Of a stretch of 25,565 bases of DNA, positions 15,247-23,895 are shown piece after piece. Positions within the stretch are counted from its first letter, which is position 1; each line of letters begins with the position of its first letter. The stretch comes from an uncultured Sterolibacteriaceae bacterium (lineage in GTDB: Bacteria; Pseudomonadota; Gammaproteobacteria; Burkholderiales; Rhodocyclaceae). The translations under genes were made by a program, and so were the position numbers. Location: positions 1 through 25,565 of the forward strand of contig CALARK010000015.1 in the NCBI GenBank assembly GCA_937888595.1, in the 5' to 3' direction. The notes beneath the pieces were generated by a model that worked only from the letters and a program-made list of their open reading frames with translations, had not been told where the DNA came from and searched no databases.

Positions 15247-17053
15247 CCCCCCGTATATGCTCGCCGCTGAAGCCCTTCGCAATAACAAGGGGCAGTGGAA
15301 AGCTTACGAGTCGCAAGGCAATTGCGTCATCTTGGCGGGACCTGGCAGTGGTAAGACCAAGACGCTGACGATCAAGATGGCGCGGATGCTCGCCGAGGAT
15401 GTGCGGCCGCCTCGCGGAATCGCGTGCATCACCTACAACAACCAATGTGCTCGGGAACTGCGACGCAGACTTGGAGCCCTCGGTATTGAAGATGGAAGAA
15501 GAGCCGCGATTGGCACTCTCCACTCTTTTTGCCTGCAGCACATTGTTCTACCCTACGCCCGCATCGCAGGCATCTCCGTCCCCGATCCTCTCACAGTGGC
15601 GACAACTGAAGAACGCTACAAGTGCTGGGCGGCAGCCGTCGAGACGATTCTTGGAACAAATGAGAAACCGCGTGACTGGATGGATCGCTGTGACCACTAC
15701 CGGCACACGCACCTTGATCGCGACAAACCGGAATGGCGCGGAGATTACGAGGAGGCAGCGGATGTTATTGAAAGTTACGAGCGGAGTTTGGCTAAGCATG
15801 GCCTCGTCGACTTTGAAACAATGGTGCTGTTAGGGCTTCAACTCGTCGAGCAGCATGGATGGGTTCGGAAGGCCTTACGCGCCCGGTTTCCGGTGCTCGT
15901 TGTTGATGAATATCAGGACCTAGGGCATGCGCTTCATCGAATCGTGCTCTGCCTCTGTTTCACCGCTGGAATGCGGCTTGTCGCCGTCGGCGATCCGGAT
16001 CAGTCGATCTACGGCTTCACAGGCGCTGAACCAGCTCTCCTGCAGGATCTGGCCGAACGCGATGGCGTCGAGCCCGTTCAACTCCAATTGAACTACCGCT
16101 GTGGTCAGAATGTTATCCGTGCGTCGGAGGTAGCTCTGGGCGAAGCCCGAGGCTTCAAGTCTGGCGTGGATGAGGTTGGCAGACTTGATATCCATCACCG
16201 ACCGCAAGGCGGTGATGATCAGTCAAACTTCATCTGCGATACCATTATTCCGGATGCGATGAAGCGACGCGAAGGACGTCAGCTGGGCGACATTGCGATT
16301 CTGTACCGTAGCCAATACGACGGGAATGAAATCGCCAAGGCCGTCGAAGCTCGAGGGTGGGACTTCATCAGGATTGACCAGGGCAACCCGTACCCGCGCT
16401 CGCCTGTCATCTTCTGGTTGGAGGATTGCGCTGCGTGGTGTGGGGGGGGATGGGAATCCGGCGAGCCGCGCCTGTCTGACCTTGTGAGGTCTTGGCAGAA
16501 TTTTAACGAGAACGTGACCGCTGATGCAGGTCGTCTCGCGCTGCAACGGGACCTGGTGAAGTTCCTGCACTCGCATCGAGAATCTAACAAGCCGTTACGC
16601 GATTGGCTGTCTGACTTCCGCGCAGCGTGTCTGGACTCATGCCTCGCCCGTGAACCTCGACTTCGGGATGACGTGATTGCCGTAGCTAAGCTGGCCGAGG
16701 TTTGTGCTGCTGACGCTCGTTTGGCCGGGTTCACCGTATCAGCCTTTGGCGGTCAGGGAGGAGCCGGTACGCACATCAACTTAATGACTCTTCACTCAGC
16801 CAAAGGACTTGAGTTCGATGTCGTGATCCTGCCGTTTCTCGAAGAAGGAATTCTGCCTAACCACCGCTCGAACACGGACGCAAAGCTGCGAGAAGACCGC
16901 CGCCTTTTCTATGTCGGCCTAACCCGGGCTCGCTACGAAGTCCACTTGACCTACTCCGGCTGGTATCGGACGCCTTACGGCAGCGTGAAGAACAATGGCG
17001 CGTCTCGCTTCCTTACTGAGGTGTGGAATGAACTGGTTGCAGCGGATGAATGA
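15218..17053 (+). CDS. gajB: GajB: UvrD/Rep-type helicase of Gabija
   Basis: 611-aa superfamily 1A helicase. Motifs are in order: Walker A AGPGSGKT (40-47), motif Ia TYNNQCARELRRRL, GTLHSFC (about 100), motif II VVDEYQD (about 228-234), motif III AVGDPDQSIYGF (about 255-266), motif IV QLNYRCG, motif V TLHSAKGLEFD (about 523-533) and motif VI YVGLTRAR (about 564-571). It is about 110 residues longer than described GajB proteins, with extra sequence in the 2B-like region (about 370-510). In Gabija it assembles on the GajA tetramer and senses DNA ends. The start at 15218 lies inside gajA, with a GGGG site upstream; the next ATG (15257) has no ribosome site. Confidence 0.93.
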   Translation: MSAKNASTANPPYMLAAEALRNNKGQWKAYESQGNCVILAGPGSGKTKTLTIKMARMLAEDVRPPRGIACITYNNQCARELRRRLGALGIEDGRRAAIGTLHSFCLQHIVLPYARIAGISVPDPLTVATTEERYKCWAAAVETILGTNEKPRDWMDRCDHYRHTHLDRDKPEWRGDYEEAADVIESYERSLAKHGLVDFETMVLLGLQLVEQHGWVRKALRARFPVLVVDEYQDLGHALHRIVLCLCFTAGMRLVAVGDPDQSIYGFTGAEPALLQDLAERDGVEPVQLQLNYRCGQNVIRASEVALGEARGFKSGVDEVGRLDIHHRPQGGDDQSNFICDTIIPDAMKRREGRQLGDIAILYRSQYDGNEIAKAVEARGWDFIRIDQGNPYPRSPVIFWLEDCAAWCGGGWESGEPRLSDLVRSWQNFNENVTADAGRLALQRDLVKFLHSHRESNKPLRDWLSDFRAACLDSCLAREPRLRDDVIAVAKLAEVCAADARLAGFTVSAFGGQGGAGTHINLMTLHSAKGLEFDVVILPFLEEGILPNHRSNTDAKLREDRRLFYVGLTRARYEVHLTYSGWYRTPYGSVKNNGASRFLTEVWNELVAADE

Positions 17054-17158
17054 CGTGTGTTGGTGTAGAACCGTATCGGAAGGCCGAACGGTTGCAGCGT
17101 ACGATCCGCTACGTGGCCCGCCGCTGAACCATAGCCTTAAACGCTCGAGGACGACACA

Positions 17159-17881
17159 ATGCAGGCTGGCATTCTGATCATCGGCTCGCTCCTTTGGGAC
17201 AATTGCAATAGGAAAATTTGGCGGCAGTCACGGCTGGATGAAGCTCACGGCATACCTGTCGGCGTTTCTATCTGCTACGGTCGCCGATCCACCTCCCGTG
17301 GCAATACGTTCACGATGACCCTCGGGTGTGGTGAAGCGCGTGGGAAAGCGGTTCTAATGCCGTGTGTATCAGCCATCGAGAGTGTAGCGGATCTAGTAAT
17401 TGAAGCAAAGGAATTGTGGAAGGCCGAGTTGTCAAAGGCGAAACCGGACAGTATCTCAGCGGAGTGGGGTACTGTCGGAGCGATCTTCAATCCGACCGTT
17501 CAGGCAGGATGGCAAGCCGGGTGGGGAGACTACTTCTGTTCTCATGGCAAAGCCGTGCCTCCAGTGGACAAGGCCGGTATACTCCAGATTCCGTGGCCGG
17601 TTGCCCTCGACGGGTCGGCGAACGATTTGGATATGGTACTTGCCATTGCCACAAAGGCTGAGCCGACGCTACCAACCCCCACCGAGATTGCCGACGCGTG
17701 GATAAATCAAGATTGCGGGCACGAGCGCTACTTTTTCGAGAACGTGCAGCACGACATTCGTACGCCCGATGATCACCTGATCTGGCAGCGAATCGAATGT
17801 ATGGACCCGCCCTGGCTTAATCAGGGAGCTTATAACAAAGCGATCTCCAATCTGCGATCCACCTGTATTGGGCGTGTTTGA
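17159..17881 (+). CDS. Unknown third gene behind gajAB, possible ChaC/GGCT-like fold
   Basis: 240-aa cytoplasmic protein with no annotated function that I recognise. The start ILIIGSLLWD (5-14) resembles the glycine-rich substrate loop of ChaC/gamma-glutamylcyclotransferases (YGSLMW). It is followed by an arginine-rich pattern RQSRL and then CYGRRSTSRGNTFTMTL (39-55), and a strand GKAVLMPC, also laid out as in ChaC. Tryptophan- and glycine-rich segments near 110-125 are unlike that family. A GAGG site precedes the ATG, and the gene lies 105 bases after gajB on the same strand, so co-transcription is likely. It could be an accessory subunit, a small-molecule enzyme, or simply a passenger. The fold call is inference from pattern, not from a search. 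Confidence 0.7.
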   Translation: MQAGILIIGSLLWDNCNRKIWRQSRLDEAHGIPVGVSICYGRRSTSRGNTFTMTLGCGEARGKAVLMPCVSAIESVADLVIEAKELWKAELSKAKPDSISAEWGTVGAIFNPTVQAGWQAGWGDYFCSHGKAVPPVDKAGILQIPWPVALDGSANDLDMVLAIATKAEPTLPTPTEIADAWINQDCGHERYFFENVQHDIRTPDDHLIWQRIECMDPPWLNQGAYNKAISNLRSTCIGRV

Positions 17882-18389
17882 CTTCGCGATCTACCCGGTG
17901 CCGACTTTACGTTGATCAGTTGGCTTAGGTTATCGTGCACGTCTTGCAGTATGAAGCTAGAAACAGAGCGAGGAACGTAATCGGGAGTTGAACCGTGGTG
18001 GACCACAGTTACACGGTGACGTCGCTATATACTTGTTTTTAACCAGCACTCGACAGTCTTTCGATACGACCACGTTCGTACAAGATAATCAGGGGCAAAA
18101 CGGTTGTAGGGCCTTGGGCGAAAATATCGGAGCCGCGTGGATTGCGATCTAAGGGATCCGAGCAGAGTACTGGAGTCGGCAAGAAACGGGAACGATCAAT
18201 CCCCAAAGGTTATCGACGATGATGAGGCAGGGGTCTTCATGAAGGACACTTGGCAGGATAATGGCGGTACGGACTGAACTGGCGCTTGTCGATCAGAATG
18301 ACCGTTCGAGTTAACATTCCAACAGGAACCGGTTTAGGAAACCGCCGGGCCAGGCCCGGCGATTCCTGTAAAACCGTGAATATCTCGTA
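17882..18389. other. Non-coding gap between Gabija and secreted-protein genes
   Basis: About 500 bases with no credible gene. A short minus-strand open stretch (about 18270-18150) has a faint coupling-protein look but lacks a start and is not supported. The right end (18322-18369) holds a compact inverted-repeat structure listed separately. Codon style changes across this gap, so it may be the island boundary. Confidence 0.6.
18322..18369. repeat. Three-stem inverted-repeat structure, possible terminator
   Basis: ACAGGAA (18322-18328) pairs perfectly with TTCCTGT (18363-18369). Inside lie two hairpins: CGGTTT-AGG-AAACCG (18330-18344) and a GC-rich palindrome centred on 18352 (18343-18361, nine complementary pairs around one base). 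It starts 20 bases beyond the stop of the large minus-strand gene. No T-run follows on either strand, so Rho-independent termination is uncertain; an mRNA-end structure or mobile-repeat origin is possible. Confidence 0.6.
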
Positions 18390-21300
18390 CTATTGAAACT
18401 TCCACTCGCCCTGATTCTTCAGATACAAGGGCTGACCCGTGAGTTTTTTACCGGTGTATTCCAGCACGATGTCGGCATCCGAATCAAGATCGATGTCGTC
18501 GATGCTTGACACTCGGACATCCTCATCGAGAGGGATCGCATCGAAAATGCGCATCCCCGCCTCATCTTCTCCGATCAGGAGAATCGTGCCGTCGTCGGTG
18601 CTCGCGACTGTATCGACCCATTCATCGGCGTTCAGGTAGCCGTCCAGACTCGTTTCGATCCGGTGCGAGGGGATCTCGATCTGAACGGTTTCTGCGATGT
18701 CGAGCGATCCGGTTTCGATGGAATAGTCCACGATCGAGTGCTCCGAAACAATCCGGAACACGGCATGGGATGGCTGGATCTCCTGGAGCGAAATTCGCAA
18801 CGGATTTCCATTCGATTTCGACGAGAAAACATGACGGAGCAACGCTTTATCTTCGCTGTAACTGAAGATCTCGAGAGCATCTTCGGTGAGGCAGAGCAGA
18901 TCCGTCAACGCGTCGCCTGTGACATCCACCGCGCAGACATCCAGAACGTTTTGCGCGAGAGTGATCTCCTCGCCGAGCTGTCCATCCGCCAATCCGAGGC
19001 TCAACCGGAGCGTCTCATCCGTCCATTGGATCCGATCGGAAAAGTCATCTCCGTTCCAATTGATGTAATCGCCGTCGATCCATTGTTCTTCTGTATTCTT
19101 GAAAGATTGGAGTTGTCTGAAAATCTTGTAATGCTTGACCGATCGAGCCGGTAATTGGACCGACAGTGAAAACTGCTGTGGGTTGGTAATCGTTACAATC
19201 GATCCGAGTGTTGATGGATCGTGATAAGCGACGCGCTTGTATGTGTAGTTTCCGGGCGCGGAGGCGAAGTACGTCGTCAAATCGAATGTCTTTGTCTGGA
19301 TTGATTTAGTCGCACCATCGAAATTAATGAACGATAGGACAACGTATTCCGGCAGATTCGAGGGAGAATGCCACGCGCTGGTCAGAACCGGACTGCTGGT
19401 CAGTTCGTAGGTAAAGAGCGATTCATACCAAGGATCATTTGGCTTTCCTGTTCCATTGTCGTATGCGAGAGAAACCGGAGTGATTAGGGTTTGTAATTCC
19501 GGAGCTCGGAGCATTCTTCCGGAGAACAGGGGTTTATACAATTCGTCGTACATCTGCTGGTTGGCATAATACACGTAGCTGGTCACCAAGGTCTTGAGCA
19601 GGGTCCGAGAGGTAGCGATCGATTGCTCGTCCATGAACCCATACGCACATGCCGGAGGAGTCGGAGTCACAATCGGGGCGATCGGGATTGTTCCCGTGGG
19701 CGTGGGCGTAAACGTCGGGAGAGGTGTCCCGGCCGCGTCGACGGGTTGGTCGACATCCATGACCAGAATCCGGTTGCCGTTGATATAGGAATACGCAAGA
19801 TCTGCATTGAGTGAACGGACCGGTTTAAATGGATCGGACGGGGGAACACCCGGAGTTGGTGTCGGCTGATGGTAAAAATTGAACCGATATCCTGTATAAA
19901 GCGTCGGTCCGTACTCGGGATGAAACTGTGTGCCGGTGATGTACCCGCTCATTCCATCGAACATCGGAATCCGATCATGCGCGATGACCTGCGGGATCGG
20001 AACGTGCTTGATATAATCGGATGAGGTGTCGACCATCAGGTATTTTAAATTCTTGGCCATTCCGATACCAACGGGTTCCTCGACCTTGCCGGGATCGATG
20101 GCAGGAAAGAAAGACGTGTGGAACAGGTCGCACGAACCCAGATACGCATGACTTGGATCTTCGAGCAGGATCGCTTTCGATGAACCATACTGCTGGTGAA
20201 ACTCACGGTATTGTTTCTGCCATGCCGACAGACAGAAATTCCCTCCGTTTCGGGGATGTCCGTGGTCCTCACCAGTTGTGTAATCACCTAGGCACATCCG
20301 GATGTTCCATCCGGCGTAATCGATATCCGCGCCTATGAATGAGTTGGTACCGTCTCGTGCATCCATGTAACTGTTGATGAATCCTCTCGGGGATGTTGCT
20401 TTCCAAAGAATATTGAAGACGGCCTGTGATCCAAAGCACAACGGAACGACATTGACATACTTCCGTGGAAGAGAATCCTGGATCGTCCCAATGATATCGT
20501 TACCCCATTCCGCGTTGGATTCACATCCATAACTGAGCATCGGCACATATCCCGTTGGGGTCGGTGTCGGGAAAATGCCGAACAACGGATGCACCTGCCA
20601 GTTCTCCTCATCGTTCCAGTGGTAGACGAAGCCGCCCCCGCAGTTCATGAATTTGAGGTTCAACGGTGATGGCATACCGGGAGTCGGCGTGCCGGTCTGC
20701 TGAAGGAGCGCCACGAGTTCGGATGTATGCGCGCGGCAATGGTCTTCATATCGAGTCTGGTTGGTCACCGGATAGTTTCCACCCGCCCACTCCGGTGCGA
20801 AGTACGGATGCGTGTCGGCTCCTTGAAACAGAAACGGCCATGTGATGACCGGAAACTGGCTGATGGCCTGGATCCGATTGTAGACCGCGGGCGATTGGTC
20901 GGTGAAGAGAAAATCCTTGAGTCTCCGGGCTTGTTCAGCAACGGGATACTGGCCATTGACACAGAAGTCGTAATCGGACACCTGCGGCGATACATAATAA
21001 ATGATGCTCGCATTTTTGACATAATTCGGAATGTTGGAATTGGCGTGGATGGGTGTGGTGTGCCAGATCGGAGTTGCGGTTGTTTCCGGGACGGGTAGTC
21101 CCGGTGTGGGGGTCGCGAAGTAAGATGCCAGGATATCTGTTTGCGCGCGGTAGCGTTGGGCGGCATCGTACCAATTCCCTTTCATCGGTGTGTAGCATTC
21201 AATATACATGCCGGGAGGCATCGTGAAGTCGTTCTGAGTCGTGTCAATGATGTCGTAACCGTGTGGATAAAGGACGACATCGTAGAAGAAACTGTCCGCG

Positions 21301-22127
21301 GAAAAGGACGGATCGACATTTTTGGCAAAATTGACCTGGCAGGGGTATCCGAACGAGTTATAGACGGCGAAGTAGAACCCACAGGCTGTTTCGCTCGAAT
21401 TCAAACAGCCGTCTTTGTAATAGAGATTGAAGGGATACCGTGCATTCCCTTTTCCGAAGTCATTGCTCCAGCCGTTTTTTGGTGGTGTTGCTCCGGGAGT
21501 TGGAGTGGGATAAGGAAGTTCCGGTAGGATATGATCGGCGGGAGATTCCAGAACATAGGTGTTCATGGAGAGTCTGTCGTCGCCGCTTTCTGGGGGTGTC
21601 TCGAACGAGGACGGTCCGAGCACGACGTAGGGGAAATGAACTTCCATCAGCCGGTATTTTATATCATCACCTTCATCCGGCGTCGAGTTCTGGACTTCAA
21701 TGGTGGCGTAGACTCCGTTCGTTTGCATCGCCACGACTGCGGTGACGTTGAAATGATAGGTCAAATTGCCACAGTTTTGCCAGGTGATCGTGATCACGTC
21801 TCCGGTTTGACTGACGCTGCTGGGTGAAAACTCCGAGGATGTGAATTCGATGTTTGACAAGGTTCCGATTTGTGGAGATTCATCTCGTTTCATGAAAACC
21901 ACTTTCCATATCGGAGCATCACCGGAATCATTCAGAATCGCGTTGTAGACGGGTGAACCGCCAACGGTGATTTCATTCAGGTAAAAACAGGTCTGCGTCA
22001 GGTTGAACGTATAGGCTGATGACGCGTTCTGGATAACATACTGAGTGATCGCCCCGGCCGGAGTGGTCGAGATGGCAACCAGTGTTAATGCCACAAAGAT
22101 CCAAGAAAGTCGAATTGTTTTCTGCAT
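18390..22127 (-). CDS. Secreted putative carbohydrate-active protein with Pro-Thr tracts and FG-GAP-like tail
   Basis: 1245-aa exported protein. Residues 1-26 form a signal peptide (charged MQKTIR, hydrophobic core, cleavage after PAGA). A beta-rich domain (30-330) is followed by GNWYDAAQRYR, which recalls DUF6259-type putative glycosidases, and a large Trp/Tyr/Asp-rich catalytic-looking region to about 900. The last 230 residues carry FG-GAP/VCBS-like acidic loops: NWNGDDFSD, DVTGDALTD, YLNADEWVD and DLDSDAD. Six Pro-Thr tracts interrupt the sequence at residues 207, 339, 480, 520, 755 and 801. The ATG at 22127 has AAGGAG at 6 bases and a promoter at 22186-22159. It is divergent from the next secreted protein. 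The glycosidase role is a guess; export and repeats are visible. Confidence 0.8.
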   Translation of the reverse strand: MQKTIRLSWIFVALTLVAISTTPAGAITQYVIQNASSAYTFNLTQTCFYLNEITVGGSPVYNAILNDSGDAPIWKVVFMKRDESPQIGTLSNIEFTSSEFSPSSVSQTGDVITITWQNCGNLTYHFNVTAVVAMQTNGVYATIEVQNSTPDEGDDIKYRLMEVHFPYVVLGPSSFETPPESGDDRLSMNTYVLESPADHILPELPYPTPTPGATPPKNGWSNDFGKGNARYPFNLYYKDGCLNSSETACGFYFAVYNSFGYPCQVNFAKNVDPSFSADSFFYDVVLYPHGYDIIDTTQNDFTMPPGMYIECYTPMKGNWYDAAQRYRAQTDILASYFATPTPGLPVPETTATPIWHTTPIHANSNIPNYVKNASIIYYVSPQVSDYDFCVNGQYPVAEQARRLKDFLFTDQSPAVYNRIQAISQFPVITWPFLFQGADTHPYFAPEWAGGNYPVTNQTRYEDHCRAHTSELVALLQQTGTPTPGMPSPLNLKFMNCGGGFVYHWNDEENWQVHPLFGIFPTPTPTGYVPMLSYGCESNAEWGNDIIGTIQDSLPRKYVNVVPLCFGSQAVFNILWKATSPRGFINSYMDARDGTNSFIGADIDYAGWNIRMCLGDYTTGEDHGHPRNGGNFCLSAWQKQYREFHQQYGSSKAILLEDPSHAYLGSCDLFHTSFFPAIDPGKVEEPVGIGMAKNLKYLMVDTSSDYIKHVPIPQVIAHDRIPMFDGMSGYITGTQFHPEYGPTLYTGYRFNFYHQPTPTPGVPPSDPFKPVRSLNADLAYSYINGNRILVMDVDQPVDAAGTPLPTFTPTPTGTIPIAPIVTPTPPACAYGFMDEQSIATSRTLLKTLVTSYVYYANQQMYDELYKPLFSGRMLRAPELQTLITPVSLAYDNGTGKPNDPWYESLFTYELTSSPVLTSAWHSPSNLPEYVVLSFINFDGATKSIQTKTFDLTTYFASAPGNYTYKRVAYHDPSTLGSIVTITNPQQFSLSVQLPARSVKHYKIFRQLQSFKNTEEQWIDGDYINWNGDDFSDRIQWTDETLRLSLGLADGQLGEEITLAQNVLDVCAVDVTGDALTDLLCLTEDALEIFSYSEDKALLRHVFSSKSNGNPLRISLQEIQPSHAVFRIVSEHSIVDYSIETGSLDIAETVQIEIPSHRIETSLDGYLNADEWVDTVASTDDGTILLIGEDEAGMRIFDAIPLDEDVRVSSIDDIDLDSDADIVLEYTGKKLTGQPLYLKNQGEWKFQ
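19653..21509 (-). repeat. Six dispersed Pro-Thr-Pro-Thr-Pro(-Gly) coding tracts
   Basis: Tracts lie at 21492-21509 (PTPTPG), 21099-21113 (TPTPG), 20676-20690 (TPTPG), 20550-20570 (PTPTPTG), 19848-19865 (PTPTPG) and 19653-19727 (long tract beginning TPLPTFTPTPTG). All are in frame within one gene, 40-235 residues apart. Third codon bases differ among copies, so these are not recent DNA duplications; the peptide is what is conserved. Confidence 0.85.
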
Positions 22128-22158
22128 TCTATACTCCTTTCTGCAGAGAGTTACGTGT

Positions 22159-22186
22159 ATTGTATCTTTTGTTTTACAGAAGTCAA
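22159..22186 (-). promoter_or_regulatory. Sigma70-like promoter of the large secreted-protein gene
   Basis: On the minus strand TTGACT (22186-22181) and TACAAT (22164-22159) are 16 bases apart, 5/6 matches each. The transcript would start near 22152, giving a 25-base leader that contains AAGGAG before the ATG at 22127. Confidence 0.65.
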
Positions 22187-22188
22187 TC

Positions 22189-22217
22189 TTGAATTAGTAA
22201 TGGAATGCGCGTATTAT
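22189..22217 (+). promoter_or_regulatory. Sigma70-like promoter of the propeller gene
   Basis: TTGAAT (22189-22194) and TATTAT (22212-22217) are 17 bases apart. Its -35 lies 2 bases from the -35 of the opposing promoter. The start point (about 22224) would fall at the ribosome binding site AAGGAGGT (22223-22230), leaving an unusually short leader, so the assignment is less sure than its partner. Confidence 0.45.
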
Positions 22218-22239
22218 CAGATAAGGAGGTCGAATCGAT

Positions 22240-23715
22240 ATGGTTGAGCATCTGTTTAGACTAGTACTAATGATCCTGTTCCTGACGCGACTGACCCATG
22301 CAGACTGGTCGACCTTCGAACCGGTTTCGGAACTGCATGACGGGACAGCCTCGTGGTCGGCGATCAATGCGGACGATACGATCTGTGTTTTCGTGGGTGA
22401 ATATGATTCACATGGTAGTGATACTGAGATGTTTTCGATCATCTACAAGAACAATGTCTGGAGCGAACCCACTCCACTTCCAATTTTTTCCGGTGAGACG
22501 GCGATCTGTGCCGGACCCGATGGACGATTCCATGCGATTCTGTTCGACAACCAGTTTTACTACATTGTGACGGATGAGGACGGGAACTGGAGCGAACCGG
22601 AACCGCTCAGTTGGGCGGCCACGTCGGACCCGTCGATTACGGTGACAACCGAGGGAACGATCATCGCTTCCGGTATTGTCGGAATGGGATTCAACCTGGT
22701 TATAAAAATTCAGAACGATGGGAATGGATGGGTGAATCCTGAGTATGTGGGAACCGAGGGTGATAGTGAAGAATTTACCGATCTCTCGATCGGATTATGG
22801 GGCGATGCGCATCTGTTCTGGAGTGCCGATTCCACAAAGCCCCAAATCGGCAAACGGATCGGACATTGCCATATTCATCCCGATGGTTCCTGGGATCGGT
22901 ACTATTATCCCAATTTTACTCATCTCGCAGATGTATATGCCGAAGTGGATCATTTCGATCGTGTGCGCATCGGGTACACGATACGGATCGATGAGATCGA
23001 AACCGCGTACACGGCGATGATCGCGGTTCCAGGCGGATCGATGACCCATGAGGTTCAGCAGAGCACACATTGGACATGGCCGATAAGTTCAGAGAGGGCG
23101 CCACGGGTTGCCGTTGATCCGTTCGATGATTTACAGACCAGTTGGACCCGATACTATCTTCTTGGAGAACCGGGGAAGACCCATTCATGTGTCCAGTTTC
23201 GCGAGAACCGATTCATGTCCGACACGGTAGAGACGGAACTCTGCCAGGGCGATCGGTTTTTCCCCGAGAACATTCTGAGCGATTCCCATGGAAACCTGCA
23301 TTTGTTCACCAAGGAATGGCATTTTGACAAGCGGCAACAGGCTTTCCACGCGATGAAAACACGCGATCGACTGGGTGCCTGTCTGAGACTCCATCCCAAC
23401 ACCTACCACGGAAGCGAGCCCTTCGATCTGCACCTGGAACTCCAGAACCATACTGGAAGCCCGTTTCAAACCGATTTCTACTGTTGTCTGGAAGCCTATG
23501 GTCAGTATTACTGGTATCCCGGCTGGACAGAGGACGTATCCTTCCAATCGCGGGTCATCCCGTCGAGCGGAGTGCCGGAACAATCCTTTCTCTCGTTCAC
23601 GGTGCCGGATGGTCTGGGTGAACTCGGGCCCTTCACGCTGTATGCGGCGATGGTCAACCCCGAGACCGGTGAACTGATCGGGGATTACTCGGCGGTGATG
23701 TTCCGGTTTCGATAA
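22240..23715 (+). CDS. Secreted beta-propeller-like protein with C-terminal beta domain
   Basis: 491-aa exported protein. Residues 1-21 look like a signal peptide (cleavage near LTHA-DW). Residues 22-370 show repeated blade-like units with WSEP...L, DGRFHA and DSHGNLHLF patterns, as in sialidase-like six-bladed propellers, but no catalytic set is evident. Residues about 383-491 form a separate beta domain (HPNTYHGSEPFDL, LEAYGQYYWYPGW, FTLYAAMVNPETG), a pattern I associate with the end of Pro-Thr-rich exported proteins of uncultured bacteria. A strong AAGGAGGT precedes the ATG by 9 bases. It is divergent from the large secreted protein and may share its regulation or substrate. Function unknown; not a recognised enzyme. 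Confidence 0.78.
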   Translation: MVEHLFRLVLMILFLTRLTHADWSTFEPVSELHDGTASWSAINADDTICVFVGEYDSHGSDTEMFSIIYKNNVWSEPTPLPIFSGETAICAGPDGRFHAILFDNQFYYIVTDEDGNWSEPEPLSWAATSDPSITVTTEGTIIASGIVGMGFNLVIKIQNDGNGWVNPEYVGTEGDSEEFTDLSIGLWGDAHLFWSADSTKPQIGKRIGHCHIHPDGSWDRYYYPNFTHLADVYAEVDHFDRVRIGYTIRIDEIETAYTAMIAVPGGSMTHEVQQSTHWTWPISSERAPRVAVDPFDDLQTSWTRYYLLGEPGKTHSCVQFRENRFMSDTVETELCQGDRFFPENILSDSHGNLHLFTKEWHFDKRQQAFHAMKTRDRLGACLRLHPNTYHGSEPFDLHLELQNHTGSPFQTDFYCCLEAYGQYYWYPGWTEDVSFQSRVIPSSGVPEQSFLSFTVPDGLGELGPFTLYAAMVNPETGELIGDYSAVMFRFR

Positions 23716-23724
23716 GTTGGGGTA

Positions 23725-23748
23725 ATTGGAAATCCTCTAGTTTCCGAT
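23725..23748 (+). terminator. Weak hairpin between convergent genes
   Basis: ATTGGAAA (23725-23732) can pair with TTTCCGAT (23741-23748), one wobble, over an 8-base loop, 9 bases after the propeller stop. A second palindrome GCTCAT-G-ATGAGC lies at 23764-23776. Two genes converge here, so ending transcription is plausible, but there is no T-run. Confidence 0.3.
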
Positions 23749-23895
23749 TGATGGGCTATGACCGCTCATGATGAGCAATAGTCGGTGGCGGATGGGGAAG
23801 AGTTCGTCGAAAAACATACACATCCTCTGCGTCAACTAGTCATTTAACTGCCCCGATGACCTCTAGCGGGGGAATTGGAGTGACCACCGGGGAGT

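Noticed and set aside
18150..18275. Minus-strand stretch reading like part of a VirD4/TraG coupling protein (AIILPSVLHEDP)
   Set aside because: Only about 40 residues, no start, no Walker motif and no conjugation genes nearby; a chance resemblance is as likely.
19653..21509. CRISPR or tandem DNA repeat in the Pro-Thr tracts
   Set aside because: Spacing is irregular, third codon bases differ and copies are in frame, so it is a protein-level repeat.
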